Assembly (NCBI GenBank): GCA_021797635.1
Contig: JAJZZI010000067.1
Location: 1 to 32,823, forward strand
Direction: 5' to 3'
Source of the DNA: Bacillota bacterium
GTDB taxonomy: Bacteria; Bacillota; Sulfobacillia; Sulfobacillales; Sulfobacillaceae
DNA: 32,823 nucleotides
A program made the position numbers and the translations under genes. A model generated the notes under the pieces. It saw nothing but the letters and a program-made list of their open reading frames with translations, had not been told where the DNA came from and did not search any database. Shown here piece after piece: positions 25,595 through 32,823 of the stretch. Every line of letters begins with the position of its first letter. Positions within the stretch are counted from its first letter, which is position 1.

Positions 25595-25780
25595 TCAAGG
25601 GCCATTTCCGGTACCGGATGCTACGCCTGCCAGGAGTTTGAGATAGTCCTTTGGAGCCTGTTGAAACGGGTAGAATCCCTTTTTGACGGTCCACTGCCAT
25701 ACCTCATAGGCGTGTCTCGAACACATCACGAATACGTCCTGGTTAGAAAAACCTATGATAATCTCTTTCGGCTTTTCTCG
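25595..25780 (-). CDS. Short ORF of unknown function, possibly a 3' gene remnant
   Basis: The reverse-strand frame ends EKPKEIIIGFSNQDVFVMCSRHAYEVWQWTVKKGFYPFQQAPKDYLKLLAGVA and stops at 25595. Composition (Trp, Tyr, Phe, mixed charge) looks like real protein, but the frame extends upstream through the strongly structured stretch at 25780-26041 with low-complexity residues, so its true N-terminus is unclear. No family was recognised. It may be the tail of a gene interrupted by the mobile element next to it, or a small independent gene starting at an internal GTG or ATG near 25735. Confidence 0.35.
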   Translation of the reverse strand, partial: REKPKEIIIGFSNQDVFVMCSRHAYEVWQWTVKKGFYPFQQAPKDYLKLLAGVASGTGNGP

Positions 25781-26041
25781 GTCCCTCACGGGACCCGCAG
25801 TCCTCACAGGAGCCCCAGGACTCGCTGTAAAGCTCGTCGTCTGCTCGGGGGTGGCTTCCGCTCCATCGCGTGGGGATGTTTTTCCCCCACGCACCGCTCA
25901 AGATCCCGGCAGGAGAAGGATGGCAGGAAACTCCCATCGGTGTCCCGTCGGTGGTGCCCTGAGCCCCAGTGTTACTGGGTCCTCTCCGAGATGCCCCGTC
26001 GCTCCTTTCGCCACGTGGTGGCGACGGGGGTGCGATGTCCA
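25779..26041 (-). ncRNA. Highly structured stretch downstream of a TnpB-like fragment; possible omega-RNA and element end
   Basis: Four hairpins can be paired by hand in 250 bases: GCGACGGGG (26021-26029) with CCCCGTCGC (25994-26002); CCCAGT (25965-25970) with ACTGGG (25974-25979); GCGTGGGG (25868-25875) with CCCCACGC (25885-25892); GGTCCC (25780-25785) with GGGACC (25790-25795). They lie right after the 3' end of the reverse-strand TnpB-like fragment, where IS200/IS605 elements keep the guide-RNA scaffold and right end. The reverse strand also has GGAGCGGAAGCCACCC near 25862-25848. A structural guess; no sequence match to a known omega-RNA was possible. Confidence 0.35.
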
Positions 26042-26347
26042 TTATTCGGAACGTACTTCCTGACGATGCGCTAACCAGTCGTCCAAATACTGATGGTGCG
26101 AGGCCAAGGTCTTAATAACAAGCCGTTTCATCTGTGCCCAGGTACTCCAATCATTTTTACGATAGCTTGCGTCGTTCCATTGATGTTGGGCTTGCATCCA
26201 AAGACGCCAGGCTTTGGGCACATTCTCCCGTCGGGCAATCACCAGAGCCGCCGCGTGATGCACACTAATCCCATATTGCGGTTGATACCAGCGGGTGGCT
26301 TCGACCGTGAGACCCCAGGCAACGGGGCGGTGATCGAAGGAGGGGGC
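26042..26347 (-). pseudogene. TnpB-like (IS200/IS605) transposon protein, C-terminal fragment
   Basis: An open frame of about 101 codons between stops at 26348 and 26042. It includes FDHRPVAWGLTVEATRWYQ, then YGISVHHAAALVIARRENVPKAWRLWMQ and a basic helical tail ending HRQEVRSE. The 'HHAAALVIARR' segment resembles the C-terminal region of TnpB/OrfB-like proteins in Firmicutes, which lies near the third RuvC motif; this is from memory of the family and not certain. The catalytic core upstream is absent and the preceding DNA is the menH relic, so it is a fragment. A possible start is GTG 26263, but no ribosome binding site is evident. Confidence 0.4.
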
Positions 26348-26354
26348 TCAAACG

Positions 26355-26696
26355 CTGGTTATCCGTGGGATACGGTATCATTTCGAGACGGTGGGCGATG
26401 GGCCGCCGTTGCTACGGCTTCATGGTTTTATGGGAGCCAGACATAGTTGGCATGCGTTGGACGGTCGTCTGGGTCCTGATCATCGTCGGATTGCACTCGA
26501 TTTGCTGAGTCGTGGGCCATCGGATGGTCCCTCTCGGGTACAGTGATATGGCATGGTGGAGGCGGTGTCCGATCTGAACCGGATATGCGAAGCGTTGAGT
26601 CTCGGTTAAACGGCGGTGCTGGGCTATTCGGTGGGTGGCAGGGTGGCCTCGTCCCTGGCGTTGTGGCGGCCGCTAAAGCCGTTTAAAAAGACTTAG
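26355..26696 (+). pseudogene. Decayed menH-like alpha/beta hydrolase, N-terminal half
   Basis: A single plus-strand frame reads LVIRGIRYHFETVGDGPPLL, then RLHGFMGARHSWHALDGRL, HRRIALDLLSRGPSDGPSRVQ, a TGA stop (26544-26546), MVEAVSDLNRICEALSLG, a TAA stop (26607-26609), and TAVLGYSVGGRVASSLALW, ending at TAG 26694-26696. This is the layout of MenH-like hydrolases: oxyanion HGF(T/M)G, the LDLxGHGxSD turn, and the nucleophile elbow GYSxGG with the catalytic Ser. Two in-frame stops and loss of everything after the nucleophile make it non-functional. All segments stay in one frame, so decay is recent or by point mutation. Its stop overlaps that of the intact PilZ gene in TTAG. Confidence 0.72.
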
Positions 26697-27418
26697 TCAT
26701 AGCGGTGCCGGTCAAAAAATTCCTTCCATTGGGCGAGTTCGTCGCCTTCTATAGGAGGATTCCACAGCGCCACGACATCATATCCATTGGAGCCCTGGAA
26801 GGGAAGGGAGGACAAGCTGGTTCGTAGAACGCTGACATGATGGGAAAGGCGCGTTGCGGTGGTGTCCAGGGTAACTTCGAGCCACAAGATGGTGCCCGGG
26901 GCATGTTTCTGCAAAGAAAAAAATCGCACTCCCGCATACGAAATGTTGCGGGTCACGCTAAGCTGGGGCGTGGTCACGCCCGAGTCCTGGTGCTCTAACA
27001 CGACGTGGAAGCGGACCGGGGCTTTAGTGTCGGCTCGGGCTTGATGGCGACGGTTGTGCTGGCGCGGTGGTCCAAGGTAGGCGACTTCGAGGGAGGGTAT
27101 GGGATTGAGTACCTCGCAAATTTCAATCGGGTATTCCAAAAGGTGTTGCTGGTAGCCCCACCAGAGGCGGACGGTCAATCCGGTATCGCCCCAGGCATTC
27201 GTGGGTTCGCCGTGGCGATCGCGCAAGGCATCCAGGTAGTCTACTCCGTGCTTTCTCAAGACAATCCGACTGGAATACACGGCTTTGGGTTCCGCTCCCT
27301 GGTGGGTGTCTTGAAAGCTCACCTGCACCAATGCTTTCACGGGAGGCAAACTCGTGCTAGGGATCAACGGGGAGGAGGACACTTGCTTGCTGTCGGTTGG
27401 GCGCGGCATCGAGGCCAT
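26693..27418 (-). CDS. PilZ-domain protein (probable c-di-GMP receptor)
   Basis: A 241-residue protein. The C-terminal half is a PilZ domain with both ligand-binding elements: RRHQAR containing RxxxR (residues 124-128) and NISYAG matching (D/N)xSxxG (residues 158-163), followed by strands VRFFSLQKHAPGTILWLEV and the closing HHVSVLRTSLSSLPFQG. The N-terminal half (about 25-115) resembles the YcgR-like partner domain that often precedes PilZ. Such proteins slow flagellar motors or change secretion when c-di-GMP is high; with a flagellar cluster 13 kb away this is plausible. GGAGGG lies directly before ATG 27418; ATG 27409 is an alternative. A broken copy of its 3' part lies at 25172-25330. Confidence 0.8.
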   Translation of the reverse strand: MASMPRPTDSKQVSSSPLIPSTSLPPVKALVQVSFQDTHQGAEPKAVYSSRIVLRKHGVDYLDALRDRHGEPTNAWGDTGLTVRLWWGYQQHLLEYPIEICEVLNPIPSLEVAYLGPPRQHNRRHQARADTKAPVRFHVVLEHQDSGVTTPQLSVTRNISYAGVRFFSLQKHAPGTILWLEVTLDTTATRLSHHVSVLRTSLSSLPFQGSNGYDVVALWNPPIEGDELAQWKEFFDRHRYD

Positions 27419-27588
27419 CTCCCTCCATAATGCGACTCTATCTCCCTAAAACGATGCGCCGCGGGTTGCCATCAGGGGGTTCATCGGCGCGTACAGGTAC
27501 CTAAAGGGCGGTGTTTAGCATCATGATTCGACGAGGCATCCCCATCCCCTTTTATTTGATGGCCGTTTTATCTTTTCGGGATTCAGCT

Positions 27589-28002
27589 TCAGGCGGCTTG
27601 AAAGAGATAGAAAAAGATGACTAGGCCGCCTAGGACCATGATCATACCCATGACCGTCGGCATCTGGGAGTGCGTCAAGGCGAGCCCGCGTTGCAGACGG
27701 GCGCTGACCCGGTGATAGTGGAGAACGCCTGAGACAATGAACAAGATGCCGCCCCCGACCATGGTAAGGCCTAAGCGGTTCGGACCAAATTGGGTGTGCG
27801 CCGCGATTCTGAGGTACAACCCAAACTTTGACACGACAAAGCCAAAGGCCATCAGCGCGATGCCTGTGCGCATCCATGCCAGGAAGGTGCGCTCGTTGGA
27901 CAAGATGGTGCGGGGATCGAGCGCATGCTGCTCTTTGGGCGCTACCAACTCAGGACGATGAGGCAAGCCCTCGCGTAATTTGGACGATTTCTTGGTTGAC
28001 AT
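27589..28002 (-). CDS. DUF202 family membrane protein (YidH-like)
   Basis: A 137-residue membrane protein. The family signature LSNERTFLAWMRTGIALMAFGFVVSKFGLYL is at residues 34-64 (usual form LAxERTxLAWxRTxLa), followed by a second helix (LGLTMVGGGILFIVSGVLHYH) and a third (MGMIMVLGGLVIFFYLF). DUF202 proteins have three helices and no established biochemical function. GAGGTG is seven bases before the ATG. The gene overlaps the end of the preceding small exported protein gene by 53 bases, suggesting that both come from one transcript. Confidence 0.85.
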   Translation of the reverse strand: MSTKKSSKLREGLPHRPELVAPKEQHALDPRTILSNERTFLAWMRTGIALMAFGFVVSKFGLYLRIAAHTQFGPNRLGLTMVGGGILFIVSGVLHYHRVSARLQRGLALTHSQMPTVMGMIMVLGGLVIFFYLFQAA

Positions 28003-28315
28003 GGGTAAGCACCTCGTATTCGGTTTTCGTTCGGGCGTCGCGCGTCGAGTCGTTCGGTTGGGGGAGGGAAGCCACCGGGGGACCGATCATGCTGACCAAA
28101 GACCTTAAAACCATCACCAAGGGGATTGTGGCCGGTCGACCTGAGAGCACATCGGCGTTATATTGCGCCAAGAGCCGACGGGTGTTGGCCAGCACTTGAG
28201 CATCCTGTTGGCGGATGGCACTAGCCAGAACGGCTTGCTTGGCGGTGGCCTTCGTACAGGCCAAACAGCTTTCCAGCACGAACAGGCCAGCCACCAGTGC
28301 CGCCATTTTCCTCAA
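27950..28315 (-). CDS. Small exported protein of unknown family
   Basis: A 121-residue protein with a hydrophobic N-terminus (MRKMAALVAGLFVLESCLAC) resembling a signal peptide; Cys17 or Cys20 might be a lipobox cysteine, but neither context is canonical. The rest is predicted largely helical (AVLASAIRQQDAQVLANTRRLLAQYNADVL, then EYEVLTHVNQEIVQITRGL). It overlaps the DUF202 gene by 53 bases at its 3' end. No family was recognised. The gene lies 60 bases after the sugar symporter gene, and the overlap with the DUF202 gene argues for co-expression. Confidence 0.55.
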   Translation of the reverse strand: MRKMAALVAGLFVLESCLACTKATAKQAVLASAIRQQDAQVLANTRRLLAQYNADVLSGRPATIPLVMVLRSLVSMIGPPVASLPQPNDSTRDARTKTEYEVLTHVNQEIVQITRGLASSS

Positions 28316-28375
28316 CTAGAGCCCTCCTCCAGCATTTATGGGCATAGCATTCCACGGGCGTTGGATATTTATCCC

Positions 28376-29659
28376 TTACTGGCGGGGGCTCTCTTGGACG
28401 CGAAAATATCTCAGGGCAAGGAAGGCGATGGCCAGAGCTAGCAGGGGAACGCCTGCTATGAGCGAACGGAGGCCAAAAATGACTAAGCCAGTCGCGTGGC
28501 CAAGCGCGTTGGCGTGATAGCCCGTGCTATGCAAGACCAAATAGACCACCAGGGCTTCCAAACTCACGCCAAAGCGCACGGCAAATCCATTGACGCCGTA
28601 AAAGCTGCCTTCGCGTCGATGGCCTACGACTTTGGCGTCGGCGTCGATGACTTCCGCGATTAAGACGTCGGCGAGTGTCAAAAATCCGGCCAAGCCCAAG
28701 CCTAAAATGACGCCAGCGGCAATCGCCCAGGGCAGGTGTTTAAGCCACCAAAAAGGCAAGACCCCCAGCGCCAGCAGGAGGATGGTGGTCAACATGGCGC
28801 GATGTGAACCGACTCGCACGAGGTAGCGAGACCACGGCCACATGGTGATCAGGGCCACCACGAAGATGGAAGCCAGCAAGATACTTAGGTCCAGACCTCG
28901 AAGATGCATCACATACTTGGCGAAAAAGGGCAGGGCCGCAGGAATAAGGCTAAACATGAACTGAATGAAAAAATTCATAGTAAGAAAGCTTAAAAAGGAT
29001 CCATTAGCGGCGGTTTGCCGAAAGGCGGCGGCGACCGAGGGCGTTGGCTCTGCGAACTCGGAAGATTTTAGCCGGGGCGCTTCGTGTGTACCAAACAGGG
29101 AGAGGATAAAACCTGAGGTGCCGACCACCGCAAAGCCAAAGCCCATAGCAGACCATCCATAGCGGCCATAGATCAGGGGAGGAGCCGAGACACCCATCAT
29201 CAGCGCGACCACACCCACACTTTGGCGCCAAGCCTGGGCGCGTGAGCGTTCGCTCAGGGTGCGATACATCTCGGGGAACAGGCTGGTCCAGTTTAGCACG
29301 ACTATGATGTAAAAGAAGTCGAAAGCGGTCACGCTGATGGCGAAGTACAGCGGAAGATGGGAGCGGCTGACCCAGGGACGCCACATCAGCCAATAGGCTA
29401 GACCAAGCGGAAGACTGGCCAAGGCAATATAGGGTTGGCGGCGGCCAAAACGCGTCCGGGTCTGGTCGGAAACCTGACCGACCATGGGGTTTAACACCGC
29501 ATGCCAGATTCCCTGAAGTCCCATCACCGTGGAGATGAGACCAATGGAGGCGCGCAGGTGATCGACGTAAAAAAAGAGGATAAAGGTCGCAAACGATTGC
29601 AAAAAGATATTGGTGCCGAGATTGCCTAACGCGTAGATGACGGGTTTACCGGTATGCAA
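28376..29659 (-). CDS. GPH-family sugar/cation symporter (MelB/YihO/YicJ-like)
   Basis: A 427-residue transporter with about twelve helices. The glycoside-pentoside-hexuronide family features are clear: YALGNLGTNIFLQSFATFILFFYVDHL at the start, NPMVGQVSDQTRTRFGRRQPYIALASLPLGLAYWLMW for the loop 2-3 signature (usual form DxxxGxxSDRTrtrwGrrRPfi), and ADVLIAEVIDADAKVVGHRREGSFYGVNGFAVRFGVSLEAL in the second half, typical of this family. TTG start at 29659 with AGAGGAG nine bases upstream. It lies 166 bases after the GH31 glycosidase gene on the same strand. In E. coli, GPH symporters adjoin GH31 enzymes for xylosides (yicJ-yicI) and sulfoquinovose (yihO/yihP-yihQ), so alpha-glycoside import is likely. 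Confidence 0.88.
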   Translation of the reverse strand: MHTGKPVIYALGNLGTNIFLQSFATFILFFYVDHLRASIGLISTVMGLQGIWHAVLNPMVGQVSDQTRTRFGRRQPYIALASLPLGLAYWLMWRPWVSRSHLPLYFAISVTAFDFFYIIVVLNWTSLFPEMYRTLSERSRAQAWRQSVGVVALMMGVSAPPLIYGRYGWSAMGFGFAVVGTSGFILSLFGTHEAPRLKSSEFAEPTPSVAAAFRQTAANGSFLSFLTMNFFIQFMFSLIPAALPFFAKYVMHLRGLDLSILLASIFVVALITMWPWSRYLVRVGSHRAMLTTILLLALGVLPFWWLKHLPWAIAAGVILGLGLAGFLTLADVLIAEVIDADAKVVGHRREGSFYGVNGFAVRFGVSLEALVVYLVLHSTGYHANALGHATGLVIFGLRSLIAGVPLLALAIAFLALRYFRVQESPRQ

Positions 29660-29825
29660 TCGAGAGGGCTCCTCTGGGCCGAACGAAGTTCCGCCGTCGT
29701 TTTTGCTTATCTTCGGGATCGATCTAAGGAATCCTGCTGAAACAACATGCCCGCGCCTGGCCTACTTTGGCGGGCGGCGATATCTAGCAGGACAGTGGGG
29801 ATGCGGGCGCATGAAGCCGCCGTGG

Positions 29826-32237
29826 CTAGTTGCCGAGTCGGCGCAAGATGTACCAACGCGCGGGACCCCCCTCGATGCTTAGGCCAAAGGTTTGGCCGTT
29901 AACAGTCAGCCGGGTGCTTTGACCTGGAGCAAGAAACACGGCAAGACCCAAGGCACTACCCGCGGGCAAGTGATCGTGGTGATCCGGCGCCGGGGCGTTT
30001 CGCTGGGGAGCGGGGCTGCTGGCCGCTTGATGGTGGCCTAGACGGATCCTCGTGCCATCGCCCAAATGAAGATCCGCTGGGGCGCAGGGGGTAAACTCGG
30101 TAAGGAGGAGAGTAAGGCTCCGGTTGAGTTCGCGCCAATCGTTTAGGCCATCGGCCTCGGCCAACGTGTCGACCAGGCCGTCGAGCTGATACTGGTCAGG
30201 AGGCTCAAGCCGTGCCCGACCCTCGAAGAGAGGCAACATCGATCCATGGCGGATAAACAAAGGCAGTTCGTTTAAGTCTGCCGAGATTTCGACCCAGCCA
30301 GGGCCGCTCATGGTAATTCCTTGCCACCAGTGCCGCCAGCTCCCTGGCGGAAGCCAGAGGCGTCGGCGGCGGGCACCTGGTCGAATTACGGGAGCGACCA
30401 AGAGGTCGTTACCGACCAAGAACTCGTCACTCACCGTCCAGGCCGGAGCGTGTTCGGGGAATTGCAGGAATAAAGGCCGAGCGATGGGAAGCCCACGCTC
30501 GGCCGCTTCTTGCGCCAGCGCGTACCAGTAAGGGGCCAATGCCGTATGCAGGCGCGTATAGCGGGTATATTGCCGTAAAGTTTCTTCGTCCTTTTGAAAG
30601 TTCCAGTTTAACGGACGGGCTGTCCCGTGATGCGTGCGCATCACGGGACAAAGCGCGCCCAGCTGCATCCAGCGGATGAACAGTTCTCGAGTGGACGGAC
30701 GGGTCAAACCAAAACTCATGTATCCGGCGATGTCCGTGGCCCAATAGGGGAATCCCGATATGCCCGCAGAGAGCAACTGCGGGATGACTGAGGCCAGACC
30801 ATCGCCCCGGTCCCAGTCGGTGTCGGAGTCTCCTCCCCACATCACAGAAGTGGTGGATTGGCATCCAAGCGAGGCGGAGCGTGTAAAGTAGACAAAGTCT
30901 CCTTCGGGGCGGGCTTGGCGCCAAAAGTTTTGCTGAACCTCCTGCCACCAAAGGGGATAGCGATTGTGGCTTTCCCACCCGGAGGCGCCATTGCCAAGAC
31001 GACTGTCGACCGGAAGATATTCGCCAAAGTCCGCCATCCAGCCATCAAATCCCAAATTCATCAGAGGAGCCAGCATGCGCTGCGCGATAAAGTGCCGGGT
31101 CCTTTCCTGGCTGAGATCCAACTCCCCGTGGCTCACCGAAAGAATTCGGATATCGACGGGGAGCCCGCCTTGATCGACGACAAGATGCTGGCCAGCTAAC
31201 GCCTCCTGATACAGCATCGTGCCTCGGGTAAGCTCGGGGCAAACGTAGCCCAGCAACCGAAAGCCCAGCTGGTGGCATTCCTGTGAAAAAGACTCGATGG
31301 ATGGATAGAGATCTCGGTCCAACTGATGGCTTAACGGGCGCATCCAAAAGCGGCGGGTATTTTGTTGCGAACCCATCCAGTCTTCGATCCAAATCGCGGA
31401 CGAGGGAATGCGGCGATCCCTGAGCAAATGGACCAGGTCGCGCGCATGGTCTTCGCCCCCGACGCTATCGTTCCATGGACAAAAGATCCAAGGCGGCGGT
31501 AAGCTTGGTCGGCCCAGGATAGCACTCGACTGCTCTAAGCCCTCTAACGGATCCGTAAAGGTGAGGATCTGGCCGGTGGCCGAAGCACTCCAAATCGTGG
31601 CCTCCAGGCGGTTCGCACTAAGCCGAAAGCGGACCATCGACGAGGTGTCTAGCCACGCCACGTATCCCTGATTAGAAAGCCACCAAGAGAGGGGGGCGGG
31701 GGAGGTGTAACCGCCCTTGGGGAAGGGGACCCGTCCCGTCCAGCGGAGAAGGGGCGAGAGGGGACCTAGTCCTACGGCGCCCTCTTCCACCCAGGTGTCG
31801 AAATGCGCCTTGGTGGTCATGGGGCGAGTGCGTTGACCGAACCCGCGAAGAATGTGAGGATCTCGCGTCTTAAATCCCCACGCAAGATGGATTTGGCCGG
31901 AATCAGGCGGGGCGATGGCTTGCATGCGCCAACTTAGGCGATGGGACGAATGCCAATGAAAACGAAGACACACATCCACTTGATGGGGGAGACAGCCGAG
32001 TTCCAAGATATGGTCGGCGCCATCTTGGTGTTCGGAGATGAGATGGCGTAAGGGGCGTCGGGAAAGGCGGCGTTCTCGCAGGAAATCCCAGGCGAGCACA
32101 TGGCGGGCGCTTACCCCCGACACGTGGAGTACGGCCAGCGTTTCGGAGCTCCAAACCATGACCGGAGTGCCCTGACGTGAAAGGACAATACGGAGCGGAT
32201 GCTCGGTTACCGTAAGGGTGAGGTCGGGCATGCTCAT
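29826..32237 (-). CDS. GH31 family alpha-glycosidase, sulfoquinovosidase (YihQ)-like
   Basis: An 803-residue retaining glycosidase. The nucleophile Asp403 lies in GWMADFGEYLP and the acid/base Asp470 in MWGGDSDTDW, then WATDIAGY and MRTHHG. These and their numbering follow E. coli YihQ closely (D405, D472). Sulfonate-recognising residues of YihQ (Q262, Q288, R301, W304, Y508) correspond here by hand alignment to Val259, Glu285, Arg295, Trp298 and Tyr506: E, R, W and Y resemble the 'KERWY' subgroup, but the first position is Val and the loop is three residues shorter. So sulfoquinovose is a candidate, not proven; another alpha-glycoside is possible. The frame opens further upstream, but ATG 32237 overlaps the antiporter stop as ATGA and begins where the family pattern starts. 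A C-terminal beta domain follows. Confidence 0.85.
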   Translation of the reverse strand: MSMPDLTLTVTEHPLRIVLSRQGTPVMVWSSETLAVLHVSGVSARHVLAWDFLRERRLSRRPLRHLISEHQDGADHILELGCLPHQVDVCLRFHWHSSHRLSWRMQAIAPPDSGQIHLAWGFKTRDPHILRGFGQRTRPMTTKAHFDTWVEEGAVGLGPLSPLLRWTGRVPFPKGGYTSPAPLSWWLSNQGYVAWLDTSSMVRFRLSANRLEATIWSASATGQILTFTDPLEGLEQSSAILGRPSLPPPWIFCPWNDSVGGEDHARDLVHLLRDRRIPSSAIWIEDWMGSQQNTRRFWMRPLSHQLDRDLYPSIESFSQECHQLGFRLLGYVCPELTRGTMLYQEALAGQHLVVDQGGLPVDIRILSVSHGELDLSQERTRHFIAQRMLAPLMNLGFDGWMADFGEYLPVDSRLGNGASGWESHNRYPLWWQEVQQNFWRQARPEGDFVYFTRSASLGCQSTTSVMWGGDSDTDWDRGDGLASVIPQLLSAGISGFPYWATDIAGYMSFGLTRPSTRELFIRWMQLGALCPVMRTHHGTARPLNWNFQKDEETLRQYTRYTRLHTALAPYWYALAQEAAERGLPIARPLFLQFPEHAPAWTVSDEFLVGNDLLVAPVIRPGARRRRLWLPPGSWRHWWQGITMSGPGWVEISADLNELPLFIRHGSMLPLFEGRARLEPPDQYQLDGLVDTLAEADGLNDWRELNRSLTLLLTEFTPCAPADLHLGDGTRIRLGHHQAASSPAPQRNAPAPDHHDHLPAGSALGLAVFLAPGQSTRLTVNGQTFGLSIEGGPARWYILRRLGN

Positions 32238-32823
32238 TGGCTTAGCCCTAGACGCTGAACCCACCATCCGGTAGTAGCTCCCTGGAGGAGGATGGTGAGT
32301 AAAACGGCCATGAATACGAGGGCCGACAGCGTGTGGGCTCCAGGCACGCGCGTGGCGGCCAGGATACCAGCCAAGGCTACCGGCATCACGCCGGTTTCTC
32401 GTACCCAGGACACGAAGGCCATGTCGTTCAGGGTCCAGTGCCCACGCCGGTCTAGTGACAAGCACACCATCACGGTAAGGGGGCGGGAAATAAAGATAAA
32501 CACTCCGATGGTGAGGAGCCCGGGCAGCAAGATTCTGAATACGTCGGTGAAGTTGATTTGAGATCCGAGCAAAATAAAGAGCAGCATGCGGATCAATGTA
32601 GCGTTGGTGAAAAGATAGTTCTCGTGGGCCAAGCCTTGCTCATCCGACATAGCATGTCCGAAGGTGTGGCGGTTTCCGCTGACGATGCCCGCTGTGAATG
32701 CGGCCATGAAACCGCTCGCCCCCACCCAGGTGGCCACCATGTAGCTCACCAGCATAATCACCAAGGAGACGATGGCCGGGTGTTCAAGCGAATCCAAAAC
32801 GATGTGTTGGTAAGGGCGCTGGG
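32234..32823 (-). CDS. Cation/proton antiporter (CPA1, NhaP2-like), C-terminal part
   Basis: The gene runs off the right edge; the reading frame is open to base 32821. The visible 196 residues carry six or so helices: GASGFMAAFTAGIVSGN, LIRMLLFILLGSQINFTDVF, PGLLTIGVFIFISRPLTVMVCL, and MAFVSWVRETGVMPVALAGILAATRV, which matches the conserved W-x-R-(G/E)-x-v-P-x-a-l-A region of Na+/H+ or K+/H+ antiporters of the NhaP2 kind. It ends QRLGLSQ, with TGA overlapping the ATG of the GH31 gene. Role: pH and ion balance in the membrane. No cytoplasmic TrkA-C-like regulatory domain follows the transmembrane part. Confidence 0.85.
   Translation of the reverse strand, partial: QRPYQHIVLDSLEHPAIVSLVIMLVSYMVATWVGASGFMAAFTAGIVSGNRHTFGHAMSDEQGLAHENYLFTNATLIRMLLFILLGSQINFTDVFRILLPGLLTIGVFIFISRPLTVMVCLSLDRRGHWTLNDMAFVSWVRETGVMPVALAGILAATRVPGAHTLSALVFMAVLLTILLQGATTGWWVQRLGLSQ

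Noticed and set aside
29826-32465. GH31 gene starting at 32465 with a 76-residue extension
   Set aside because: The extension overlaps the antiporter coding sequence by over 200 bases and is low-quality protein; ATG 32237 overlaps the stop as ATGA and begins at the family pattern.
1-32823. CRISPR array, tRNA or rRNA genes
   Set aside because: No regularly spaced direct repeats, no cloverleaf with conserved TTCGA loop, and no rRNA-like blocks were seen.

Overview
The window looks like a chromosomal segment of a GC-rich, flagellated Gram-positive bacterium. Strong GGAGG-type ribosome binding sites precede many genes, GTG and TTG starts are frequent, and there are secreted and lipid-anchored proteins but no outer-membrane genes. 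A thermoacidophilic Firmicute of the Sulfobacillus type would fit, but that is inference from general character; no rRNA or other phylogenetic marker is present.

Layout, left to right. (1) 1-2658: the N-terminal piece of an IS66-type transposase, then a complete group II intron with its reverse transcriptase/maturase, then the C-terminal half of an MFS transporter. The two flanks of the intron belong to unrelated genes. (2) 2689-7675: an ArsR-type regulator, a decayed gap with a perfect 16-bp inverted repeat, a nitroreductase, a frameshifted MFS exporter and a secreted beta-propeller protein. (3) 7899-16580: a flagellar filament and probable flagellin-modification cluster: sugar-nucleotide reductase, TPR-linked family 2 glycosyltransferase, fliS, fliD, flagellin, a fused tandem GT-B glycosyltransferase and a SAM methyltransferase. 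(4) 17345-22306: a beta-propeller lipoprotein, then a reverse-strand operon of a split ATP-grasp/swivelling-histidine phosphotransferase resembling rifampin phosphotransferase plus a DHA2-type drug exporter, all overlapping. (5) 22643-25097: a FecCD-type ABC importer (permease and ATPase, no binding protein) and a convergent histidine phosphatase. (6) 25098-26696: a graveyard of broken genes: a PilZ pseudogene copy, a strongly structured stretch, a TnpB-like C-terminal fragment and a menH-like alpha/beta-hydrolase relic with two in-frame stops. (7) 26693-32823: reverse-strand genes for a PilZ protein, a DUF202 membrane protein, a small exported protein, a GPH sugar symporter, a GH31 glycosidase with sulfoquinovosidase-like residues, and a partial cation/proton antiporter.

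How parts may work together. The flagellar cluster encodes filament subunit, cap, filament chaperone and enzymes likely to decorate the filament; the PilZ protein may connect c-di-GMP to motility. The GH31/GPH pair resembles the E. coli yih (sulfoquinovose) and yic (xyloside) arrangements and suggests uptake and hydrolysis of an alpha-glycoside. The split phosphotransferase/exporter operon looks like a detoxification or resistance module. Several convergent pairs share a stop tetranucleotide (CTAG or TTAG), and two of these involve relics, which supports those relics having once been real genes.
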